Below are positions 1 through 7,989 of a DNA stretch of 46,571 bases, in pieces. Positions within the stretch are counted from its first letter, which is position 1. Every line of letters begins with the position of its first letter. The position numbers and the translations under genes are program-made. This DNA comes from Spongospora subterranea f. sp. subterranea (taxonomy: Eukaryota > Endomyxa: Phytomyxea > Phytomyxea > Plasmodiophorida): assembly GCA_049724395.1 (NCBI GenBank), contig JAUGWO010000339.1, positions 1 to 46,571 of the forward strand. Direction: 5' to 3'. A model generated the notes under the pieces. The model was not told where the DNA came from, searched no databases, and saw only the letters and a program-made list of their open reading frames with translations.

Positions 1-341
1 CTAGCGTTGGCTAGCGTCGTGAAAAACATACAAAACCTTTGATGGATCAGGGCTTGACAAGGCAACAGCATTAATAAGGGCGGCACGATATCGAAGGCGG
101 TAGAGTCACTTTCGGTCCAATCAGTTCCTGCCGCCGCTTCGTTCGCTTCGACAGGCCAGGTAGAGCCTGAAGAGTATGGCGGAGAGGGGACACAACCTTC
201 TCAAAACGGGATTGTCAAGCGAATGTCGAAAGGAATTTGGGTAACCTACAAGAGGTGGTGTGGGGTGTTACTGTGTACCAATGGTGATTGTGCGGTTCGC
301 ATGCGGCCAAACCAGAACTACCCGACAAGTGTAACAGGCAT

Positions 342-392
342 GTAAGTGTGATTACATCTGCTATGAGACATCATCTCAATGTCCTGCTGTAG
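342..392 (+). other. Intron 1 of the MULE transposase
   Basis: This 51-nt GTAAGT...TGTAG interval splits the Cys/His finger. Removing it joins ...TGM to CPVC in one frame, bringing the C-x-x-C half together with the upstream GDC half. Its size fits fungal introns. The apparent ATG at 379 lies inside this intron and is not a start. Confidence 0.75.
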
Positions 393-724
393 GTGCCCTG
401 TTTGTTCGATGGAATTACGACATCATCCTTGTGAATGCGCCATTATGTGGGTACAACACTTTGTGAAAGATCGCTGTATTATAATTCATAATGGGAATCA
501 TGAACATAAAATACCTCACGTCAAGAAACCCGACCACTACGGGAAGCAGGCGTTGAAGGACATTGTCATGGCAGCTCCAAGAAGGACCGCACAGCAATTG
601 TTAGTCCCTACTCCAGGAACGAACGCAGAGTCGGTTCGTCTTCTTTCGAGTTCATTCGTGAACCGAGACAGGCTGGGATATTTCCGCCGCTCCATTTTGA
701 AAGAAATGGGAATAACCATGCCAG

Positions 725-791
725 GTAATGTATAGGGAATTGTCCTCAAAACGCGGCGCGATTAGTAGTTCTGACCTGAGTTTGCATGCAG
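725..791 (+). other. Intron 2 of the MULE transposase
   Basis: This 67-nt GTAATG...GCAG interval separates GITMPG from VTDTFDQIKK. Removing it moves reading from the upstream frame directly into the downstream frame, joining two blocks that are adjacent in this transposase family. Confidence 0.7.
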
Positions 792-1977
792 GTGTCACAG
801 ACACTTTCGACCAGATCAAAAAATTTCAGACCACGTTCGGTATTGAAACTCTGCGATTGAGCAACTGGCATATGTTGAGGATGCATATGTCAGTCGCTTC
901 TGAGTTTATGAACCAGAGGTCTGTAATTTTCATCGTTGCAGCTTTGACACTGTGCTGAGCTAATTAATCAGATTGGTGGATGTACACGATTTGACGGGGC
1001 GTCAGATCGGTGGCTGCGTATCGGACGTCACGTACTCGTTTTTCAAGAACGGGTACTTGATGACTTCGGCAGTTTATTGCACGCTAATTAGGCGATGGGT
1101 TGCCTGTCCTTTTTACGTGGATGGACGGGCTGAGCACACACCATCACCGCTGCCACTTCACTGCCCTGTTGACGATGATCAACTGCTCTGTCAACGTCAG
1201 CTTTAGAGCTGGCAGTTGTTGAAAATGTTTCCCGACTTCGACAGCTCTGCGGCGCTGTCATGGACTTTTCTGAGGCTCAACGCAATGGTTTCGTTGAGGC
1301 ATACGTTGATGTGATATCTGATCAAATTGTATAAAAAGGGAAACTGATTCGGTTTCAGGTTGTGAGGGGCATCTATTTGAAGAACGGTGTCTCTTCGGAA
1401 AATGAGCAATTGGTTGAAGAAGCCTCAGGACTGATTAAAGGGTGCCGTGTTCATTTTCTCAGCTCAGCCGAGCGGATTGCTCGCAACTATGCGATTGTCG
1501 GCAGAGACGACAATGGTAAATTTCTGAAACTCGTAATGGAGGCAGTTGATGAGCCAATGCAGGAGGCATTTATTACAACAATTCAAATGTTGCAGGTGAT
1601 TCTTGAAACTCTTGATATGATGAACGCTAACTGGATTTTCCCATTACGTTAATTACAATGAAGTATCCCAAAGCGAGACGCTGGTTCGACTGGTGGTTGC
1701 AGGAAAGTGTCGCCAGACTGCAAGCGCCATTTGATGAATGAGCAGTTCGCAAGCAGTCCCGCAACGACTCGAATCCCATCGAATCCATGCATGCGGTTTT
1801 TTATCAGATCGCTAAATCAAAAAACACCATGGTGTTTGGCCTTTCTGCGTTGATGCTTTTTGTTGGAACCTTGGAGGACGATTTTCAAGACCGACTTATT
1901 GTCATTGAAACGCACTATGGTAGTTTGATGTTTGCGAGTAACTCATGAAAGTGGCAGCCATTTATTCCAATATGGAT

Positions 1978-3275
1978 AGGCGATTCGGAGAAATGGGAAC
2001 GAAGCATCCAACGAGCAAACCGGACATTGGATCAACGTCAGAAACCCCAACTTGTTCCCAACGATGGGCGCCCGCCAGATACGTCGAAAAATCTTCTGAA
2101 TTCAAGACAGAAAGAGACAAGTAAACCACAATCTGGACCGGGACGCCCTCGGGGTAGCAAGAATGTTGACAGAAACCTTGGCACTACCTACCAATCATAC
2201 ATGCACATACAACAACACGTGCTATATTACCTCGCTTTTGGAATGTCTCTTCACAATAATGGGTTATTGTGAGGTATGATATCACTCGACATCAGTTACC
2301 AAACGTCGCTGAAGCCATATTTAGATTGCATACAGCTCTTCGCAAGGAATATGTTCTACAATTTTTTCCCATTTTGAAAGAAGGCGTTCCAACCAAATGC
2401 AAGAAAAAAAGTTAGCCAGGGATCTGAAACAGACATTAATTGCTGTGGCGAAATGGGTAACCGAGGAAGTCAAACTGTATTCGCCAGGGGGATACGGAAA
2501 CCCGTTTACTGTGCTCAACCAGATTTTGCTGGAATGTCCACAAGACATGCAGGCTTTGTGGTCATTCCATTTTCAGGTTTGAATCGTAGGCATTATACGT
2601 TGATCGTAACTAAGTCATGGCTGATATAGCGTAAAATGATTTGCTGGAACAATCACGTTCAACCAAGGTTGAGAACTGCTTTGACAATGTGGCCAATCCT
2701 TGTATGCAGCACTGATTAATTCTCCATATTGTTTTCCTTGACCGCATCGATATTTTCAGTACATCACTGAGTGGATGGTCGAACAGGCAGCCGAATCATC
2801 CTTACAGGCGGTCTTGGATGTATTGATGAACGACGGTGCGTACGAGGAGACAGACAGAAGATGTTATGATCCAGGCTGCGATCAAGTACATAAGCAAAAT
2901 GGGTGCCTGCAATCTCTCAACTTATGCACATGGCTATAGGTGTTGCTAAAAGATGCTCGGTGTGTGGTGAAGATACCGGACAAAATCATGTTCGTCGAAA
3001 TACCGCAAGATTTGATGTCTGCGGAAATTGACAGTAATTTGATTCTGAATGTTGGTGGCTGCAAATGGACGCAAGTAGGGCGCATTAGCGCCACACAACG
3101 TACCGGTATGCACTTTTACTCTCATATACTACGAGCTGATGTGCCAATACCGGGCTGGTTTCATTATAATGATCTTGATAATGGCGGAAGGCCTGTACTT
3201 ATCTCGCCGATCACCAATGGGCGTAAACCACTTTCTTTTTTCGGTTTCAACGTCAAAAACCCGGAGATAAACTGA
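1978..3275 (+). pseudogene. C-terminal MULE region: AT-hook linker and ubiquitin-hydrolase-like tail
   Basis: This stretch follows the transposase core in the same direction. At about 2138-2165 it encodes PGRPRGSKN, an AT-hook-like DNA-contact motif seen in linkers of such transposases. Further on are a helical block ending in SPGGYGNPFTVLNQILL (to 2582) and an open frame, 2940-3275. The latter contains MHFYSHILRADVPIPGW and FHYNDLDNGG, which look like the His box and following strand of USP-type ubiquitin hydrolases ('HY...W+.ynD'). No clear Cys box remains. I infer a transposase with a deubiquitinase-like tail. The tail frame is open for about 110 codons while the middle is broken. The USP assignment is by motif only. 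Confidence 0.5.
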
Positions 3276-3729
3276 AAATTATTTTTTGTGTCTTTGTCTG
3301 CTATCTTTGATCATAAGCGCTTTTCAGGAAGGCCTTAGTCATACGCATATATGCTAGCTGCGTTAAATCAGATTACATTCTATTTCCGATGTCATTAAGC
3401 CTTGTAGTATTTCGATAAAAAAACATGATCTGTCCGGCAGTTTGGCCACACACCGGCAATGTTTGAGCAACACCTATAGCCGTGTGTACAAGTTGAGATA
3501 TTGCAAGCACCCAACTTATTTTGCTCAGAATTGATCGCAGAAAACATTTTGACAACACCAATTACTGAAGTCATAAAGAGGAATTAACACACTTTTTCGA
3601 TTCTTTGTTCCCTGCATTGATCAGTATGATGGGAAGCAAACAACCCAATTCAACTAACCAGGCCGATCGAAATAGGATGAACATCTCCAATGATGAACGA
3701 AGGAGGGTTTTTGTCCTATAAAGGGTGTA
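3276..3729. other. No gene seen
   Basis: AT-rich sequence between the end of the MULE tail and the 36-bp tandem array. Short frames on both strands show no recognisable motif. It may hold the MULE 3' end, but no inverted repeat partner was found. Confidence 0.5.
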
Positions 3730-3905
3730 CCGGTAACCATAAACTGTGTACGTTCAACGACCGGTAACCATACCATAAACTGTGTACGTTCAACGACCGG
3801 TAACCATACCATAAACTGTGTACGTTCAACGACCGGTAACCATACCATAAACTGTGTCCGTTCAACGACCGGTAACCATACCATAAACTGTGTACGTTCA
3901 ACGAC
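3730..3905. repeat. 36-bp minisatellite, about five copies
   Basis: A 36-bp unit (GGTAACCATACCATAAACTG plus 16 bases) repeats about five times. The first copy is slightly short and one copy has a single base change. Because 36 is a multiple of three, two minus-strand frames stay open through it, giving repeated WLPVVERTQF-like peptides. There is no spacer variation and no leader, so it is a minisatellite and not a CRISPR array. Confidence 0.9.
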
Positions 3906-4068
3906 GTTCTAATGTCACTAACGGCCTGCTTGTGATGCTGAAGGAATAAATGAAATAATTTCTCCAACGCAAATCCTCCAATTCTCTTCTTGAGCTTGCG
4001 AAGGTCCCGATTGATCCGATAGGTTAATCTGGCCAGCGAAGTAAGCCAGTGATTTCAATATCTTGGTA

Positions 4069-4138
4069 TGAGCAGAGAATTCACTGGCTTGATTCACTGG
4101 CTCAGATAAATGCGTCAAGCCAGTGAATTCACTGCTCA
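4069..4138. mobile_element. 70-bp foldback MITE flanked by TA
   Basis: The 70 bp start TGAGCAGAGAATTCACTGG and end CCAGTGAATTCACTGCTCA, giving 24-bp inverted ends with about one mismatch. TA flanks both sides (4067-4068 and 4139-4140), as for Tc1/mariner-type insertion. It has no coding capacity. It splits the long left inverted repeat of the neighbouring element: deleting one TA plus the MITE makes the flanks continuous with the mirror image at 5653-5705. Confidence 0.75.
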
Positions 4139-4453
4139 TACAGTACCGGACACCTTAACTCTCCACCTTTGCCACTACAGGCTACGGAGTATCTGATAAC
4201 GTTTACGTTCAGGAACAAACTCGGATTACAACTGAATGAATCGATTGCATTTGCAATTTTAAGAAGGGTGATTGAACTAGAAAATTTGAATTCGAATTAT
4301 TGACTGACTTATGGGCACTCAAACTATCGACTTTTTCAAGTATTTGAAACATTATAGGTGAAAAACAGTTTTGTCCATAGATACACTTAGAGAAATGCGT
4401 GCGCACATATATTCGCAAAACAATGTTGCGACTTACGGACCAGTAAACTGCGC

Positions 4454-5080
4454 CAAGGGCAATCATTCAGGAAGGAACCCAACCAGAACAAGAAGAATCT
4501 GCCAACCATCATGCATTTGCTTCTAATGCTTTGGTAGCAAGCCGCTCAAACCTGAGCGATGGCGGAAAGAACGTAAAATCTACGAGGCCAGGATGGTACA
4601 TTTTAGACTGTGTGAAAGTTGAGCATGGTATGGTGAACGAAGAAGGGCAGCAGAAAGGCTGCAGAACAATTTTACAGGAGCGCGGTTTGTACCCGTTAAG
4701 CGGTTTATCGTTGAAAAACGCCAGGAACCTGTTAGGACAGCAACCATTCAGGTGCAACAAGAATGGCTCATCGAAACCGTTACTTCCGACCCAGATTTCA
4801 TTGTGAATTCAACCACATTGAGATGTATTGGGGACAAGCGAAAAGGTATTTGAGACAACACTGCAACTATTCATACAAAGGTCTGGAAGAGATGTTGCCA
4901 GAGGCGTTCGCCTCAGTTTCAGAAGCCACAATCAGGCGACACGCTCGCAAGTGCTTTCGATATATGGACGCGTACTCGATGAAAAACGGCCAATATCTTA
5001 GCATGAAGCAGGTGGAATTCGCTGTGCGAAAATATCGTCGACATCGATCTGTACCTAACTCTATCTTTTCAGGATTATAA
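4454..5080 (+). pseudogene. DDE transposase, C-terminal half (P-x-FHCE/YWG type)
   Basis: In order it shows NHHAFASNALVASRSNLSDG, GGKNVKSTRPGWYI, CRTILQERGLYPLSGL, then after a frame change near 4785 RFHCEFNHIEMYWGQAKR and RRHARKCFRYMDAYS. The Glu in FNHIEMYW is the likely third catalytic residue. The first Asp region is absent, and the region around the second Asp is only partly kept. A few residues are missing just before RFHCE compared with copy 2. In the family this protein binds the TIRs and catalyses transposition. The C-terminus (KYRRHRSV) looks complete. Confidence 0.8.
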
Positions 5081-5264
5081 AAATGTTTTCATCGCCTCTG
5101 GCACTTTGCTCACTGATCTGGATGAATTTGCAATGAAATCTTGGGAGAAATTCAATCAGAAAAGGCTGGGTCAGATAACGGTTTCGGTGAGCAATTTTTT
5201 CCATTAGTAGAAGGTTTTCCATGCGACATTCGCTCTTTGATGTGGCTGATAACAACAGCATATT

Positions 5265-5315
5265 CGACGAAGGATGGTTTCGCAACGGAATTGGTTGCGA
5301 AACCATCCTTCGTCG
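5265..5315. repeat. Perfect 22-bp inverted repeat with 7-nt loop
   Basis: Positions 5265-5286 are the exact reverse complement of 5294-5315, separated by GGAATTG. It lies in the 0.57-kb non-coding stretch between the transposase stop and the right TIR of Tc1-like copy 1. RNA from either strand would form a 22-bp hairpin. Confidence 0.9.
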
Positions 5316-5460
5316 ATCGTCGATGACTGCGCCCATCGCCTTCGTCATCACTATCCAGAACGACCGCCAGCGCTTGCGCAATGACAGAAATCATCGCTGG
5401 AACAATGATCGCCGCCACTCTCCGACGACGGACCCTCATCTCTATTAATTTATTTCGACC

Positions 5461-5486
5461 GATATAGAGGTCCAAGACCTCTATAA
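5461..5486. repeat. Short palindrome
   Basis: ATAGAGGTC and GACCTCTAT face each other across three bases inside the same non-coding part of Tc1-like copy 1. It could be a weak hairpin. No other role is visible. Confidence 0.6.
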
Positions 5487-5552
5487 AATAACTTGAATGG
5501 AGATGCCAGTTTGTCCGGGCCAATCAGAACGCTGCGCATGTTTTCGGATTTC

Positions 5553-5640
5553 TTCGCGCATATTTACCTTTTTCTGCGAGCGCATATTTAGCTTTTTGCG
5601 CACGCATATTTAGCTTTTTGCGTTCGCATATTTGAAATTG
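5553..5640. repeat. Subterminal 24-bp repeats of the Tc1-like element
   Basis: About four copies of a CGCATATTTAGCTTTTTGCG-like unit, period near 24 bp, sit just inside the right TIR. Diverged versions (GCACTTATATTTTGCGC, GCACATTTTATCTGCG) sit at the same place in copy 3 (40672-40725). A similar block occurs near 7755-7785, left of copy 2. Transposase-binding repeats are a plausible inference. Confidence 0.65.
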
Positions 5641-5687
5641 AATTGAAACAATTGGAGAGTTAAGGTGTCCGGTACTGTACCAAGATA

Positions 5688-5742
5688 TTGAATTCACTGG
5701 CTTGAAAAAGTGCGGCCAGTGAATAAAGCCAGTGAATTCAAC
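5688..5742. mobile_element. Second foldback MITE-like copy
   Basis: TTGAATTCACTGGCTT at the left and AAGCCAGTGAATTCAA at the right are perfect inverted ends around a 20-bp middle. Read on the minus strand, it aligns with the MITE at 4069-4138, including the inner ATTCACTGGC. It abuts and shares sequence with the right TIR of Tc1-like copy 1. Confidence 0.6.
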
Positions 5743-5805
5743 GTACACCCATATTTTTCCTCCTCCTCCCCCAGAAAATCTTACACGTCGTCTACCATAG
5801 TCTAC

Positions 5806-6210
5806 CCACTACCCAATTCTACCATTATCGACCAGCTCCTCAACCATGAGGTATTCCAGTCCGTAGTCAGACTGACTCCGAACTGCCCAAAACCGATCGC
5901 GATACTCAATCCAGTTCTCTCACGCTCACCACGTTCAACAATGGTTGCGTTGTATTGCACCTACTGCGCCGCCCTTCAGGGCCAGTGCAAAACTGACTGC
6001 CAGGGCAATCAATTAAGTACGCAACTGTCGATCAACAAAACGTTGACAGGCCTCTTGGAATCCGGCGCCATCTCCCAGAATAGGCGTCGCGCTGGCAATC
6101 GAACGAAGGTTGTCAATCCAACGGCGAAGATGGTCAACATCACGGCATACCCAGCGGCGATCCACCCGGTCACTCTCAAGCCTTTCAAACTCGAACAGGG
6201 GCAGCTGTGA
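5806..6210 (+). CDS. Unknown reading frame inside chimeric transposon
   Basis: I do not recognise this protein. Its frame is open from 5710, but the first part lies in the MITE and TIR, so coding more likely begins at a later ATG (for example 5941 or 6130). It has a small Cys-rich stretch (CTYCAALQGQCKTDC), then a Ser/Thr/Asn-rich stretch ending in LKPFKLEQGQL. It overlaps the next frame by four bases in another phase, so a splice or a frame break may join the two. It lies between the element's left TIR and the truncated transposase, on the opposite strand. Confidence 0.35.
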   Translation, partial: PLPNSTIIDQLLNHEVFQSVVRLTPNCPKPIAILNPVLSRSPRSTMVALYCTYCAALQGQCKTDCQGNQLSTQLSINKTLTGLLESGAISQNRRRAGNRTKVVNPTAKMVNITAYPAAIHPVTLKPFKLEQGQL

Positions 6211-6815
6211 ACATTGTGTTCACCCTGGATTCTACGTACGACCAAGTTGTCTCAGAAATCCAGAACTGCTTGTTCCCCTACCCGCAGTGGAAGTTTGCCA
6301 ACTACGAGTTATCGACGTCTGACGGCGCTCGCATCATTGAGGACACCCCGTTTTCACGTTTCCCCTTTAACCTGTCATCGTCAGGCAAGAAAACCTTGTG
6401 GTTGATTCGCAAGGAAAGTCAGGACCTCCATCGCCCCGCAATCGACTGTACTGATGACCATCTTCTGTGCAATGATGACACTTACCTTCCCTTTGAGTTG
6501 CCGAACGATATATGTGAAGGCCGCTCGCTGGCTGACATCCCGGTCATCGTGGACCCTCCAAAAAAGAAATCCACCTGTCCTAATGCATTCGGTATACATC
6601 CGGAAATATCATATCCGGAATTTCGTCAATTTTACGATCAGGCAAAAGATGATCGGGAATCGAATAGAAACGCTGTAGCTATATTGAGACAGTATGATGT
6701 TTCCACAACTCCTCCCCGATGGACAGAGAAATTTCTCTATGATTTTACGGCCTGTCGAGGATGGAGGATGCAAAACTGTTTTCAAGGACGGATTATTCAA
6801 GTGCGTGTTCGGTGA
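6207..6815 (+). CDS. Unknown reading frame, about 200 codons, inside chimeric transposon
   Basis: This frame is open for 202 codons. The annotated start is a GTG and the frame is open upstream, so the true start is uncertain. Visible segments are NIVFTLDSTYDQVVSEIQN, PYPQWKFANYELS, RIIEDTPFSRFPFNLSSSGK, and a charged C-terminus with PRWTEKFLYDF. It has no signal peptide or membrane segment and I cannot name a family. It ends at the junction (about 6820) where the minus-strand transposase is cut off. It could be a captured host gene piece or a second transposon protein. Confidence 0.4.
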   Translation: MNIVFTLDSTYDQVVSEIQNCLFPYPQWKFANYELSTSDGARIIEDTPFSRFPFNLSSSGKKTLWLIRKESQDLHRPAIDCTDDHLLCNDDTYLPFELPNDICEGRSLADIPVIVDPPKKKSTCPNAFGIHPEISYPEFRQFYDQAKDDRESNRNAVAILRQYDVSTTPPRWTEKFLYDFTACRGWRMQNCFQGRIIQVRVR

Positions 6816-6821
6816 GGCACC

Positions 6822-7559
6822 TGTTGTGGATTTTTCGCGACCACCCCTCGATGCAGGCGTGGATTTTATATCCAAACTGACGCAGCTTGTCATTCTGATC
6901 AAAATGCCAAAGAGCATTTGGTCCTTCTACATGGTATTCGCGTCGCGTCAGTCGTTGTTTTTTCCTTGAATTGACAGCGTCAGGTGTGATCTTTCGCTGT
7001 GCTGCAGATACCGAATCGCGAGTAACCTGCACATTATAAGTCTCCCTCAAGCGTCTCGTCATCGCACGGCACTTGGCCATCTCCTCGCGATTCCACTTGA
7101 ACCATATCTTCGACAATATCTTGTGGTATGTATTGCCGAATTGATATCCCAGATTCCTGAAGATTCATGATGATGCAGAATGAAATGCATTACATTTCAA
7201 ACCTTAAGAATTGCTTCAAACGAGCGTAAGCTTAAGTTCTCCTGATAAGTTTTCCGAACATGGAATAAAACGTCCTTAACTTTCACGCCACGTTTGACAA
7301 AATCCCGGACGTCGCCGATCCATTCAACGCTGCGGTCAATGGCTGAAGGGGGAACTGGGCGATCCAGCCCAGCTGACTTGATCCATCTCTGCAAAGTTCG
7401 CTTAGAAATGTCTAACTGGAAATCCTCTCGCAAGTCCTGAACAATCTCCTCGTTAGACCGATTTAAATACAGCTGATTCTGGATGAAATCGATGAGAGCC
7501 TGGCTCGGCATAACGACAATCACGACGTGTTGGAATGTGTGTGAGCAGTGCGGGGCCAC
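6822..7559 (-). pseudogene. Integrase-core (rve-type) transposase, N-terminal part, copy 1
   Basis: Reading leftwards from 7559: MPSQALIDFIQNQLYLNRS, an HTH-like stretch NEEIVQDLREDFQLDISKR then TLQRWIKSAGLDRP, later KFKWNREEMAK-like and RRLRETYNV, then YHVEGPNALWHFDQNDKLRQ with the first catalytic Asp, and HACIEGWSRKI. It stops matching copy 2 at about 6822, so the second Asp and the Glu are absent. There is a frame break between 7197 and 7116. The family resembles eukaryotic rve-integrase transposons (IS3EU/Ginger-like); the exact name is uncertain. Confidence 0.65.
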
Positions 7560-7722
7560 ATCATGGTTGTGCGGATGGTTGACCGCGGTAGACTATGGTA
7601 GACGAGTGTAAGATTTTCCTGGGGGGCGGAAGAAAAAATTCGTGTCACGAGAAAAAAAAAGTGTCACGCAATTTTTCTGTTGCAACATGTCACCCCACTG
7701 CGGTTCTCGAATTCCCTACTAT

Positions 7723-7989
7723 AGATCGATAGATCTTGCCGAGCTCATATTGTCCGGACGCACTTTAATATTTTGCGCCGCAGTTTCATGACACCGCAAT
7801 ACGCAACTTAAAATGCGCCAGAGCTCGCAAAAGCAGTGGGGCGACCTCTTCTCAATTTCAAGTTTTTACAACATGGGCAGGAACACCAAGCGCCAGCGAC
7901 ATCTTTCATTTGCAAGGTCGTGCATTGGCAGAATCGATTAATAGCTTTGTTTTGGGAATGATGGCGATTTGTCTGATGGTTTGTAATTC
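7723..7989. other. No gene seen; possible left end of Tc1-like copy 2
   Basis: The stretch contains CGCACTTTAATATTTTGCGC, like the subterminal repeats of Tc1-like copies 1 and 3, so it is probably the decayed left end of copy 2. A clean TIR was not found. Confidence 0.4.

Larger units (their letters stand above)
223..1948 (+). pseudogene. MULE transposase (zinc finger plus DDE core), spliced and broken
   Basis: The first in-frame ATG is at 223; the frame is open from 58, so an upstream exon is possible. Exon 1 ends in a GVLLCTNGDC block and, across an intron, continues into CPVC...CEC and NHEHKIPH, giving a FLYWCH/GCM-like Cys/His finger. After a second intron comes TDTFDQIKKFQTTFG. The core follows: SDVTYSFFKNGYL (first catalytic Asp, about 1026), VLFTWMDGLSTHHH, VMDFSEAQRNGF (second Asp, about 1261), IKGCRVHF (about 1437) and SNPIESMHAVFY (catalytic Glu, about 1782). 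Between RRWVA and VLFTWMDG the frame shifts near 1095, and stops lie near 961 and 1330, so the gene is dead. In the family this enzyme cuts and pastes the element using its TIRs. Confidence 0.78.
1..3275 (+). mobile_element. MULE-type DNA transposon, decayed
   Basis: Fragments spread over about 3.2 kb read in one direction and match the order of a MULE (Mutator-like) element: a Cys/His zinc-binding N-terminus, a DDE transposase core, a basic AT-hook-like linker and a C-terminal cysteine-protease-like region. The left end may lie outside the window and no terminal inverted repeats were recognised. Stops and frame changes between fragments show it is inactive. The family call rests on motif order and on conserved blocks I recognise. 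The exact MULE subfamily is not determined. Confidence 0.75.
4042..5705 (+). mobile_element. Tc1/mariner-like DNA transposon (copy 1), decayed
   Basis: The left inverted repeat is 4042-4068 plus 4141-4165 (split by the MITE). It matches the right repeat, 5653-5705, over about 52 bp with one or two mismatches. The core ends read TACAGTACCGGACACCTTAA inward from both sides, fitting TA-targeted Tc1/mariner elements. Between them lies only the C-terminal half of a DDE transposase. The right TIR recurs at 40752-40770 next to a third copy of the same transposase, which supports the boundary. Confidence 0.75.
5768..7722. mobile_element. Integrase-core DNA transposon, chimeric copy 1
   Basis: The inverted ends are about 39 bp: 5768-5806 (CCCCCAGAAAATCTTACACG...) and 7587-7626 on the other strand, with two or three differences. 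The right side continues to about 7722, where homology with the second copy (25988) stops. The right half carries the N-terminal part of an integrase-core transposase on the minus strand. The left half, 5806-6820, does not match copy 2 and has its own + strand frames. The result is a hybrid element between matching ends. Confidence 0.6.

Noticed and set aside
3730-3905. CRISPR-like direct repeats
   Set aside because: Units are contiguous with no distinct spacers, and the window is eukaryotic.
5690-5806. N-terminus of the frame starting at 5710
   Set aside because: This part is the MITE and TIR sequence, so the protein start there is not credible.
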